From: Verrucomicrobiales bacterium
GTDB lineage: Bacteria > Verrucomicrobiota > Verrucomicrobiia > Verrucomicrobiales > DEV007
Assembly: GCA_016795505.1 (NCBI GenBank)
Contig: JAEUHH010000051.1
Span: 1-64,000 of the forward strand
Direction: 5' to 3'
Length of the DNA: 64,000 bases
Below the pieces are notes generated by a model, which was not told the origin of the DNA, did no database searches, and saw only the letters and a list, made by a program, of their open reading frames with translations. Positions 1 through 7,343 of this stretch are shown here, piece after piece; position 1 is the first letter of the stretch; every line of letters starts with the position of its first letter. Position numbers and translations under genes: made by a program.

Positions 1-813
1 CTGCGGCAGCGTCGTCACGCCTTCACTCAGCGCGCCCGCGACTACGGGTTGCCGGCCCCCAAAGGCATGCTGGTCCTCGGGGTGCCGGGCACGGGCAAGA
101 GCCTGACCGCCAAAGCCACCGCCACGGTGTTCGGCGTGCCATTGCTCAAGCTGGATGCCGGCCGCTTGTTCGGCTCGCTGGTCGGGCAGTCGGAGGCCAA
201 CCTGCGCGCCGCCACCCAGACCGCCGAAGCGATCGCGCCCTGTGTGCTGTGGATCGATGAGCTGGAAAAGGCCTTCGCGGGATCCGGTGCCGCCGGGCAA
301 GGCGGTGGCGACGGTGGCACGAGTGCCCGGGTCTTCGGAGGGCTGCTCAACTGGCTCCAGGAAAAGACCGCCCCGGTGTTCGTAGTGGCGACCGCCAATG
401 ACATCAGTCAACTCCCGGCCGAGCTGCTCCGCAAGGGGCGCTGGGACGAGTGCTGGTTCGTCGACCTGCCCGATAGCCGGGAGCGGGCCGCCATCTGGGA
501 CATCGTGATCGCGAAGTATGGCCGGGACCAGACGGCGTTCGACCCGGTGGTGCTGGCCCGCGCCAGCGAACGTCACACCGGCGCCGAGATCGAGGGGGTG
601 TTCGTGGAGGCCCTGCACCGGGCCTTTGCCGAGGAGCGGGAGCCGGCACCGCTCGATTTGGGAGAAGGCCTCACCGCATCCGTCCCGCTGGCCGTCACCA
701 TGTCCGAATCGATCGAACGTCTCCGTCAATGGGCCAAAGGTCGCGCCCGTCCCGCGGCCGCGCCGGTGGCCGCCGCATCACCCCGCGGTCCGCGCCAACT
801 GGCGCTGGATTGA
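1..813 (+). CDS. Ycf46-like AAA+ ATPase, 5' end cut by window edge
   Basis: The reading frame is open from base 1, so the start lies outside the window. The visible part begins in a Leu-Arg-Gln-Arg-Arg stretch followed by YGLPAPKG and the Walker A motif GVPGTGKS (bases about 79-102). Walker B is VLWIDELEK (about 247-273), and TANDISQLP and LLRKGRWDE follow as sensor and arginine-finger-like segments. This order and the spacing from YGLP to Walker A are typical of the Ycf46-like AAA family found in cyanobacteria and many other bacteria, whose cellular role is poorly defined. The C-terminal 30 residues are a low-complexity Ala/Pro/Arg tail. A strong terminator follows 93 bp downstream, so this gene ends its transcript and is not joined to the helicase operon. 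An FtsH- or MoxR-type relative is less likely because no zinc-protease segment follows the AAA domain. Confidence 0.65.
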   Translation: MRQRRHAFTQRARDYGLPAPKGMLVLGVPGTGKSLTAKATATVFGVPLLKLDAGRLFGSLVGQSEANLRAATQTAEAIAPCVLWIDELEKAFAGSGAAGQGGGDGGTSARVFGGLLNWLQEKTAPVFVVATANDISQLPAELLRKGRWDECWFVDLPDSRERAAIWDIVIAKYGRDQTAFDPVVLARASERHTGAEIEGVFVEALHRAFAEEREPAPLDLGEGLTASVPLAVTMSESIERLRQWAKGRARPAAAPVAAASPRGPRQLALD

Positions 814-905
814 GAGGTCGCTCCGCCAACTCCCCAACCACCCACCACCCCCGAAACCAAGGGGCTGACCCGCCCGAATGCGTGAAGGCCAGGAGTCAGC
901 CCGAG

Positions 906-948
906 AAAACCCGCCGTGGCCGCCTTTGAGCGGCGGGTTTTCTTTTTT
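906..948 (+). terminator. Rho-independent terminator after the AAA ATPase
   Basis: An 11-bp perfect stem (906-916 with 931-941, arms AAAACCCGCCG and CGGCGGGTTTT) encloses a 14-nt loop and is followed by CTTTTTT. It sits 93 bp after the ATPase stop codon and faces the same way. The A-rich left arm means it could also work weakly in reverse. Confidence 0.85.
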
Positions 949-1230
949 AGCTGTGTGATTGGTCGGGTTTGAGGGTTTTTAAGACAGCAGCCTTCTCAGT
1001 TGGATGATTGACTGGAGGGGGATGTGCGCTGTTGCGTCGGCGTAAAGGATGTCTTGTTTGGAGTCGTGGTGGGGCACCCGCGGGTGGGAAGCCTGATTCG
1101 GAACGATCCCAATCAGGCCGATATTCCAGAGAACTGGAGGATACATATGCCTGATGATGTCGTGGGGTTGGAGGCTGAGGAGGGAGGGCGCTGGGTTAAC
1201 TGAACCCCCATTCGGCCGGCCTCTACCGGC
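949..1230. other. Non-coding stretch, no gene recognised
   Basis: About 280 bp between the terminator and the first hairpin repeat. Open frames here, including a minus-strand one over 979-1263, have no recognisable domain and no coding bias. It is probably decayed island DNA. Confidence 0.5.
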
Positions 1231-1231
1231 A

Positions 1232-1284
1232 TTTGGGCGGGGGCGTATCGAAATCCGATACACCTACCTCCTCGGGCGCCCAAA
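1232..1284 (+). repeat. Nested hairpin, copy 1 of a duplicated unit
   Basis: The outer arms are TTTGGGCG (1232-1239) and CGCCCAAA (1277-1284), perfectly complementary. Inside is a second stem, GTATCG (1245-1250) with CGATAC (1256-1261). The same nested layout recurs at 1608-1660. Between copies the first base pair of the inner stem changes from G-C to C-G, so pairing is kept although the sequence differs. Each copy is followed about 30-50 bp later by a BRO-N-like coding fragment. It could be a structured RNA, a mobile-element end or a regulatory site. Confidence 0.7.
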
Positions 1285-1310
1285 ACTGTACGGTCATCAC
1301 GTTCAACTAG

Positions 1311-1385
1311 TTACTACAGCTGGTCTCACGTTCCACCCTACCCGCCGCCCGGAAATTCCAGGAGTGGGTGGGGGATGAGGTGCTG
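1311..1385 (+). pseudogene. BRO-N (phage antirepressor) fragment, copy 1
   Basis: Twenty-five codons read LLQLVSRS then LPAARKFQEWVGDEVL, beginning just after a TAG. In BRO-N domains of phage antirepressors this stretch follows the Gly-Leu-Tyr segment and precedes the LPSIRKTG segment. No start codon or remaining domain is present, and a tandem repeat follows 55 bp downstream, so this is a relic. The identification rests on one short conserved motif that recurs in copy 2. Confidence 0.5.
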
Positions 1386-1440
1386 CTTCGGTGGTTCAGC
1401 GCCGACTTCTCTGACTACCTCCAAGGGGACTGGATATGCG

Positions 1441-1550
1441 GGGAGAGAGGGAGAGAGGGAGAGAGGGAGAGAGGGAGAGAGGGTCAGAGGGTCAGAGGGT
1501 CAGAGGGTCAGAGGGTCAGAGGGTCAGAGGGTCAGAGGGTCAGAGGGTCA
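1441..1550 (+). repeat. Octamer tandem repeat with a unit switch
   Basis: Five exact copies of GGGAGAGA (1441-1480) run straight into eight exact copies of GGGTCAGA (1481-1544) plus a partial copy (GGGTCA, 1545-1550). The two units differ at two positions and share the same 8-bp register. In the three forward frames it encodes Arg/Glu/Gly/Ser/Gln-rich peptide, which I treat as a by-product of the repeat. Confidence 0.95.
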
Positions 1551-1607
1551 GGGTGGTTGAGGTCCCGCATAGGGGCCAGATCCCCCCGTTCGGTTCTCGA
1601 TCAGATT

Positions 1608-1660
1608 TTTGGGCGGGGGGCTATCGGAATCCGATAGACCTACCCGTTTAGGCGCCCAAA
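1608..1660 (+). repeat. Nested hairpin, copy 2 of a duplicated unit
   Basis: The outer arms TTTGGGCG (1608-1615) and CGCCCAAA (1653-1660) are identical to copy 1. The inner stem is a perfect palindrome, CTATCGG (1621-1627) with CCGATAG (1631-1637) around AAT. The whole unit through the BRO-N fragment is repeated from copy 1 with moderate divergence, so the duplication is not recent. Confidence 0.7.
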
Positions 1661-1680
1661 GCTGTAATGGACTCACTTCC

Positions 1681-1770
1681 AATAAGTTGATACAGATGAT
1701 TTCGCGTTTCGCTCTGCCTGCCGCCCGAAAATTCCAGGATTGGGTGCGGGATGAGGTGCTGGCCAACCTC
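1681..1770 (+). pseudogene. BRO-N (phage antirepressor) fragment, copy 2
   Basis: The frame reads NKLIQMISRFA then LPAARKFQDWVRDEVLANL. It is closely similar to copy 1 and to the conserved core of BRO-N antirepressor domains. The frame continues to 1893 but loses resemblance and enters a 9-bp tandem repeat. The N-terminal half of the domain is absent. Finding the same fragment twice, 370 bp apart, suggests duplication of an already truncated gene. Confidence 0.5.
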
Positions 1771-1843
1771 AGTTCCGCGTTGGTAGCCACCTCTCATCTC
1801 CATCAGCAGATCTGGGGGTATTGGGCAAGGAGGTTGCCCAAGT

Positions 1844-1879
1844 TGTCCTGGGTGTCCTGGGTGTCCTGGGTGTCCTGGG
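1844..1879 (+). repeat. Four tandem copies of TGTCCTGGG
   Basis: Four exact head-to-tail 9-mers lie about 310 bp upstream of the helicase start. The repeat interrupts the frame leaving the second BRO-N fragment, where it encodes repeated Ser-Trp-Val. Confidence 0.95.
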
Positions 1880-2187
1880 GGTGGAGTGGTTGAAGACCTG
1901 CAGTTGATCGGGCATCCATGCCGAAGGGTCACGATAGGGGATTCACCCCGGTCGAAGATGGGGTGGGGGTGGGAGCAGGTGCTCCCGTGGTATCGAAAGC
2001 CGGATCACCTCACCAGCCCTCTGGGTCTCATCCCACATCCGGGATCCAGCCAAACCATTGGCGGAGGCCCCCATTTCGGCAAAGTCGTTTTGGACAACGT
2101 CTCTCTCTTTCTCCCTTGCCCTCACTGCTCCCTGCAATTAAAAACTGCGTTTGTAACTGCCAACTTTCCTTTTCACGGCCCCGAACA

Positions 2188-5100
2188 ATGGATGCTCTCT
2201 CACTCCACGCTTCGATCTTGGACGGATACAAGGACTATATCGGGAGTTTTATTGACATTCACGACGAAGATATTCGGACGGAGGTTGAGAGAGCACTCGC
2301 CACCGGGAAACTCTGGCCACAGCCCCTCATCCAGTTCAATCCCTCCTTCGAGCGGCACGGATCTGTCCAGGGCCTTGTCGATGACGGCACGTTGCACGAG
2401 GAAGTCGGTCGGGTTTTTGAGGGCTTCTCCCTCTACTCCCACCAGATCGAGGCGATTCGATTGGGTGCCGAGCCGCGCAGCTTCGTCGTGACTTCCGGCA
2501 CGGGATCCGGCAAGTCGCTCACCTACATCGGATCCATCTTCAACCACCTCTTCCGATTCGGCACCGGCAATGGAGTCCAAGCCATCCTCGTTTACCCGAT
2601 GAACGCGCTCATCAATTCCCAAGTCGAGGAATTGAAGAAGCTCGCAAGCGGCTACACCGCATCGTCGGGGCAGGAGTTCTCGATCCGGTTTGGAGCCTAC
2701 ACCGGACAGACTTCCCAAGACGCACGAAAGAGCCTGCTCGAAAGCCCTCCTGACATCCTCCTGACAAACTACATGATGCTAGAGTTGCTCCTGACACGCC
2801 ACGGCGAGGTCAAGATTCGGGATTCGATCTACGCGTCGCTCAAGTTCCTCGTGTTCGACGAGCTTCACACCTACCGCGGTCGCCAAGGTGCCGACGTGGG
2901 TATGCTCATTCGGCGGATTCGCGGGTGCTGCAAGTCCACCATCACGATGATTGGGACTTCCGCCACCATGGTGTCTGGAGGCAGCTTTGAAGATCAGCGC
3001 AAAGCCGTGGCCAAAGTCGCCGGTGAGATCTTCGGTGAACCGCTCACTCCTGATCAGGTCATCGTTGAATCATTGGCTAGGTCCCTGCCCGGATCCCAGA
3101 CGAAGCCTGATCGCAAAGCCCTCGCAGCCGCCATCCAGACTCCGTTGCCGGCCTCCGTTTCGGTCGAAGACCTCGCCACCCACCCGTCCGCCCTTTGGTT
3201 GGAAAGCAGAATTGCGCTCGATGTGGACGCTTCCCACGGAGACCGCCTAAAGCGCGGAACCCCGCAAGCGCTGTCGGAAATTGTCTCTGCCCTCGTCGAA
3301 GACAGTGAACTCGACAGGCAGCTCTGCGAGGACCACTTGAAAGGCCTTCTCCGCTGGATCAGCGACATCAACCTAAAGCTCGTCGAATCCGGCCAACGCT
3401 ACACGCTCCTTCCTTTCCGTCTTCATCAGTTCTTCGCGCAGACGGGTGCCGTCTACGCTACGTTGGATGAACGGGGAAAACGCTTCATCACCTTAGAGCC
3501 CGGGGTGCATCACTCGGACGCCTTGGGCGAGCGTTTTATTTTCCCCCACGTCTTCAGCCGGGCATCCGGCATGACCTACATCTGCGTTTTCCATCAGACG
3601 AATTCCGGCAGGCTCTTGCCGCGCGATTTCACCAATCAGGAACCACAGAGCGCGGAACTTTTCGCCGGCTACATCATTCCCGGCGGATTGGACATCTGGA
3701 ATCCCGACGAAGACTTCGAGAGCCTCCCACCGGCGTGGGTCCAGAACTACGATGCGCGGAAGGTCAAAAAGGAATACGAAGACCGGATGCCCCAGAAGGT
3801 GAGCTACGACTCGGAGGGGCGCGTTGATTTCGACTGGGGCACCTATCCCCTGAAAGGCTGGTTTATGAGATCTTCGCCGAAGGGGCTCCTCTTCGATCCC
3901 ACCGCCGGTCTCTTCTTTGACGGAAACACCAACGAACGCACCAAGCTGACGACTCTTGGCAACGAAGGACGTAGCACCTCGACCACCATCACCTCGTTTC
4001 TGGTCCTGCGTGAGATGGCGGTCCGACAGTTCGCCCTTCAGGACCAGAAGCTTCTCAGCTTCACCGACAACCGGCAGGATGCCGCCCTTCAGGCCGGGCA
4101 CTTCAATGATTTTATCCGCGTCGTCCGGATTCGGGCCGCGATTGCCCGAGCCCTCGCCGCAGCGCCGGGTCAGATGCTGAACTACAAGCAGATCGGAGAA
4201 GCGGTCTTCCGCGAGCTTCGTCTCGACTTCGCCAGCTTTGCTCGATCGGGGGATCCGAATCCATTCCCAGCCATTCGCGCTCAATATGAGGAGGCATTCA
4301 GCCGTTACCTCACCTATCAGGCGATCCATGACCTTCGTCGCGGCTGGCGGGTGATCCTGCCGAACCTCGAAAAATGTGCCCTGCTTTCGATCGACTACGA
4401 ACACCTTGAAGTAAACGCAGCCCACGAGCCGGGATGGGCGGAGGTGCCTTTCATCCGCGATCTTGATCATGGGAAGCGAAAGGACTTTCTTCGCAACGTA
4501 CTCGATTACTTCCGCCTCGAGTATGCCCTTCACAGCCAGACCTTGCTCGAGAGTTCTCCGCTGATCGAGGCGGACAAGGACTTCAAGGAGAAGCTCCGCG
4601 GCCCCTGGACCTTCGAAGGGCCCGACACCTTTCGCCCCTCATTTCTTAGGACATGCAAACTCCACCGCCGGGAGAATCGCAGCGGCTCCCTCGGTCTTGC
4701 CAGCGCATTCGGAAAGTTTGTGAAGCAATTCATCAAGGATTCCTTCGACACCGTCCTGGATCGGAAAGCCTATGATGAATTTCTCGCTGCCCTCCTCGCT
4801 GCCCTTTGCAAGGCCGATTACCTTCACACCCGCACGGCGCGATCCGAGACCAACGAGGAAGTTCCCGTCTATCAGCTCAAGCTGGACCACATCTTGTGGC
4901 GGGCCGGCGATCGGAAATCCGTTCGTCGCGATGAGGTGAAGCTCCGGAGCTACCGGGGCTATCAGGAGAAGCCAAACCACTTCTTCCAGTCGCTTTACCT
5001 CACAGACTTCTCCTCCCTGAAGAATCTCCGGGGAGCGGACCACACCGGGCAGCTCAAAAATGATCAGCGCATCGAGCGTGAGGAGGAATTCCGTGCGGAG

Positions 5101-7338
5101 TGGAAGAAACCGGATGGTTCGCCCGATGAGGCAAAAATCCGGGCCGATTCGATCAGCGCTCTCTTTTGTTCGCCGACTATGGAGCTTGGCATCGACATTT
5201 CGAGCCTCAGCATCGTGCACTTGCGCAATGCTCCGCCCAACCCGGCGAACTACGCGCAACGAAGCGGCCGGGCTGGGCGGAGCGGTCAAGCTGCGCTGGT
5301 CTTCACGTATTGTTCCACCTACTCGCCCCACGACCGCCATTACTTCCGCCATCGGGAGAAGCTCGTAGCCGGTGCGGTCGAGCCCCCGAAGTTCGATCTC
5401 GCCAATCGCGAGCTAGTCGAATCCCATCTCAATGCCTTCGTTCTCTCCGACATCGGCCTTCCTCAGTTGCATGACTCGGTCGCGGACATTCTCGAGCTCG
5501 AGAATCCGGATCTGCGGCTGCGTCCCGATGTCCGACTGCGGCTCACCCTTGATTCCCCCACGAGGGGGCGAGTCGCGCAGGCCTTCCGCCATCTCCTCGG
5601 CCCCCTCCTCCCCGGACTCGAGTCTCAGCGGTGGTTTACTCCTGACTGGCTCGACAAGCAGATTACCGTGTGCGCCGACCTGCTCGACGCCTCCCTTGAT
5701 CGCTGGCGTCTGCTCTATCGTGAGGCGCGGGCCAGCTTGACGAAGGCCTCACTCGCCATCGAGAGCGGTCTGCTCGTCTTCGGGAGCGAAGAATACCGTC
5801 AGCAGAAGCGCCTCCAGGATCAGGCCTCCCTGCAACTGAAGCTCCTGAAGAACGAAAGCGCTCGGGGTAGCGCCGAGATGACTGAATTCTACGTGTTTCG
5901 CTACCTTGCATCCGAAGGGTTCCTGCCCGGATACAATTTCACCCGGCTCCCCATCCGGGTCTTCGTCACCGAGGGCGACGGCGGCGACTACATTTCCCGA
6001 CCGAGGCTCATTGCCCTGCGGGAGTTCGGTCCCGGCAATATCATCTACCACAACGGCGCGAAGTTCCGGGTCAATCAGGTCATCCAGCCCGAGATCCCCA
6101 CTCAGTTGCGGCAGGTGCGCGTTTGCAAGTCCTCTGGATACTGGCTTTCCGATATTGAGAGCACCTTGAACTGCTGCCCGTTCACCGGTGTCGATCTCAC
6201 CGAGTCCAAGAATCGTGAGGACTTCATTGATGTGCTGCCTCTTACGGAATGTCGCGCCGTGCACCGCGACTACATCACCTGCGAGGAGGAGGAGCGCCGC
6301 CGTCTTGGTTTCGAGATCGACACTTACTTCTCCGTCCCTGATGGGGACATGAGCCGGGTCCATCATGCCGTAGTCCGCTCCGGTGGGGACGCCCTGCTCA
6401 ATCTCGCTTTCATTCCCGCCGCCCGTCTCGTCCAACTCAATCGCCGGGACCGCGGGCGAAAGGAAGAAGGATTCCCCCTCGGTCTCGAGACCGGCTTCTG
6501 GAAAAGCGACCACGGCGATACTCCGGCCAAGGAAGAGATCCGTTCCGTTCTCATTCAGACCCATACTTCCGCCGACGCCCTCTACATCGAGCCTGTCATC
6601 AGCCTCGGTCTCAAGCGGGAGGGAGTCCTTTCCCTGATGTATGCACTGAAACGGGCCATCGAAAACGAGTTCCAGATCGAATCCTCGGAGCTCGGCGCGG
6701 AACCTATGGGAGGAAACGAAGTGCCGAATCTCTTCCTCTACGAGGCCAGCGAAGGAAGCCTCGGGGTCCTCAGCGAACTGGTACACGAAAAGGACGCATT
6801 CCACAGGGTCGTCCATGAAGCCATCCGTCTTTGTCGTTTCGACGATCCCACCCAAACCGAGCGGGCCACCTACGACGACCTCCTCAGCTATTACAACCAG
6901 CCCCACCATCTCATCCTCGATCGCTTCCTCATCAAGGAAGCCCTCTACAAGATGGCGAATTGTTCCATCGAAGTCCGCACTTCAAAGACCGATCAATCCT
7001 ACGACGATCAGTTTTCCCGTCTGATGAAGGATAAGGATCCCACCTCGTCCACCGAAGAGACCTTTCTGAAGTTCCTTTTCAAGGAGGGGCGCAGGCTCCC
7101 GGACGAGGCTCAGAAGACCGTGCCCGGACTCTACATTCGGCCCGATTTCTATTACGCCCCGGACACATGGGTCTTCTGCGATGGCTCACCTCACGACGAA
7201 GAAAAAGTCCAAGAGGAGGACAAGGCGAAACGCGATGCCATTCTCCAGCGTGGGGATGAGGTCATCGTCTTCCACTACAAGGACGATCTCGCTTCCCTGG
7301 TCGCCCGCTACCCTGATATCTTTCGCAAAGTCCGCTAA
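2188..7338 (+). CDS. Large DEAD/DEAH helicase with DUF1998-type C-terminus (DruE/DrmA-B-like)
   Basis: A 1,716-aa superfamily 2 helicase. Walker A is TSGTGSGKS (residues about 103-111), motif II is FDELH (about 222-226), motif III is TSATM (about 256), and motif VI is QRSGRAGRSGQ (about 1024-1034). SFTDNRQDAALQAG (about 625) is typical of the YprA/MrfA family. After about residue 1300 there is a Cys pair (NCCPF) and a DUF1998-like segment, with FLYEASEGSLGV near 1515. The last 70 residues read PDFYY, then VFCDGSPHD, then VIVF, which resembles a Vsr/DUF559-type nuclease core. Helicases of this size with DUF1998 occur in Druantia (DruE). In DISARM the helicase (DrmA) and DUF1998 (DrmB) are separate proteins. 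I chose ATG 2188 because the upstream in-frame extension to 1918 is non-coding in character. The SNF2 helicase gene starts 5 bp downstream, so they are cotranscribed. Likely role: DNA translocation in phage or plasmid defence (inference). Confidence 0.85.
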   Translation: MDALSLHASILDGYKDYIGSFIDIHDEDIRTEVERALATGKLWPQPLIQFNPSFERHGSVQGLVDDGTLHEEVGRVFEGFSLYSHQIEAIRLGAEPRSFVVTSGTGSGKSLTYIGSIFNHLFRFGTGNGVQAILVYPMNALINSQVEELKKLASGYTASSGQEFSIRFGAYTGQTSQDARKSLLESPPDILLTNYMMLELLLTRHGEVKIRDSIYASLKFLVFDELHTYRGRQGADVGMLIRRIRGCCKSTITMIGTSATMVSGGSFEDQRKAVAKVAGEIFGEPLTPDQVIVESLARSLPGSQTKPDRKALAAAIQTPLPASVSVEDLATHPSALWLESRIALDVDASHGDRLKRGTPQALSEIVSALVEDSELDRQLCEDHLKGLLRWISDINLKLVESGQRYTLLPFRLHQFFAQTGAVYATLDERGKRFITLEPGVHHSDALGERFIFPHVFSRASGMTYICVFHQTNSGRLLPRDFTNQEPQSAELFAGYIIPGGLDIWNPDEDFESLPPAWVQNYDARKVKKEYEDRMPQKVSYDSEGRVDFDWGTYPLKGWFMRSSPKGLLFDPTAGLFFDGNTNERTKLTTLGNEGRSTSTTITSFLVLREMAVRQFALQDQKLLSFTDNRQDAALQAGHFNDFIRVVRIRAAIARALAAAPGQMLNYKQIGEAVFRELRLDFASFARSGDPNPFPAIRAQYEEAFSRYLTYQAIHDLRRGWRVILPNLEKCALLSIDYEHLEVNAAHEPGWAEVPFIRDLDHGKRKDFLRNVLDYFRLEYALHSQTLLESSPLIEADKDFKEKLRGPWTFEGPDTFRPSFLRTCKLHRRENRSGSLGLASAFGKFVKQFIKDSFDTVLDRKAYDEFLAALLAALCKADYLHTRTARSETNEEVPVYQLKLDHILWRAGDRKSVRRDEVKLRSYRGYQEKPNHFFQSLYLTDFSSLKNLRGADHTGQLKNDQRIEREEEFRAEWKKPDGSPDEAKIRADSISALFCSPTMELGIDISSLSIVHLRNAPPNPANYAQRSGRAGRSGQAALVFTYCSTYSPHDRHYFRHREKLVAGAVEPPKFDLANRELVESHLNAFVLSDIGLPQLHDSVADILELENPDLRLRPDVRLRLTLDSPTRGRVAQAFRHLLGPLLPGLESQRWFTPDWLDKQITVCADLLDASLDRWRLLYREARASLTKASLAIESGLLVFGSEEYRQQKRLQDQASLQLKLLKNESARGSAEMTEFYVFRYLASEGFLPGYNFTRLPIRVFVTEGDGGDYISRPRLIALREFGPGNIIYHNGAKFRVNQVIQPEIPTQLRQVRVCKSSGYWLSDIESTLNCCPFTGVDLTESKNREDFIDVLPLTECRAVHRDYITCEEEERRRLGFEIDTYFSVPDGDMSRVHHAVVRSGGDALLNLAFIPAARLVQLNRRDRGRKEEGFPLGLETGFWKSDHGDTPAKEEIRSVLIQTHTSADALYIEPVISLGLKREGVLSLMYALKRAIENEFQIESSELGAEPMGGNEVPNLFLYEASEGSLGVLSELVHEKDAFHRVVHEAIRLCRFDDPTQTERATYDDLLSYYNQPHHLILDRFLIKEALYKMANCSIEVRTSKTDQSYDDQFSRLMKDKDPTSSTEETFLKFLFKEGRRLPDEAQKTVPGLYIRPDFYYAPDTWVFCDGSPHDEEKVQEEDKAKRDAILQRGDEVIVFHYKDDLASLVARYPDIFRKVR

Positions 7339-7343
7339 TCCCC

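Noticed and set aside
1441-1550. CRISPR array
   Set aside because: The octamers are directly tandem with no spacers, and no cas gene is nearby.
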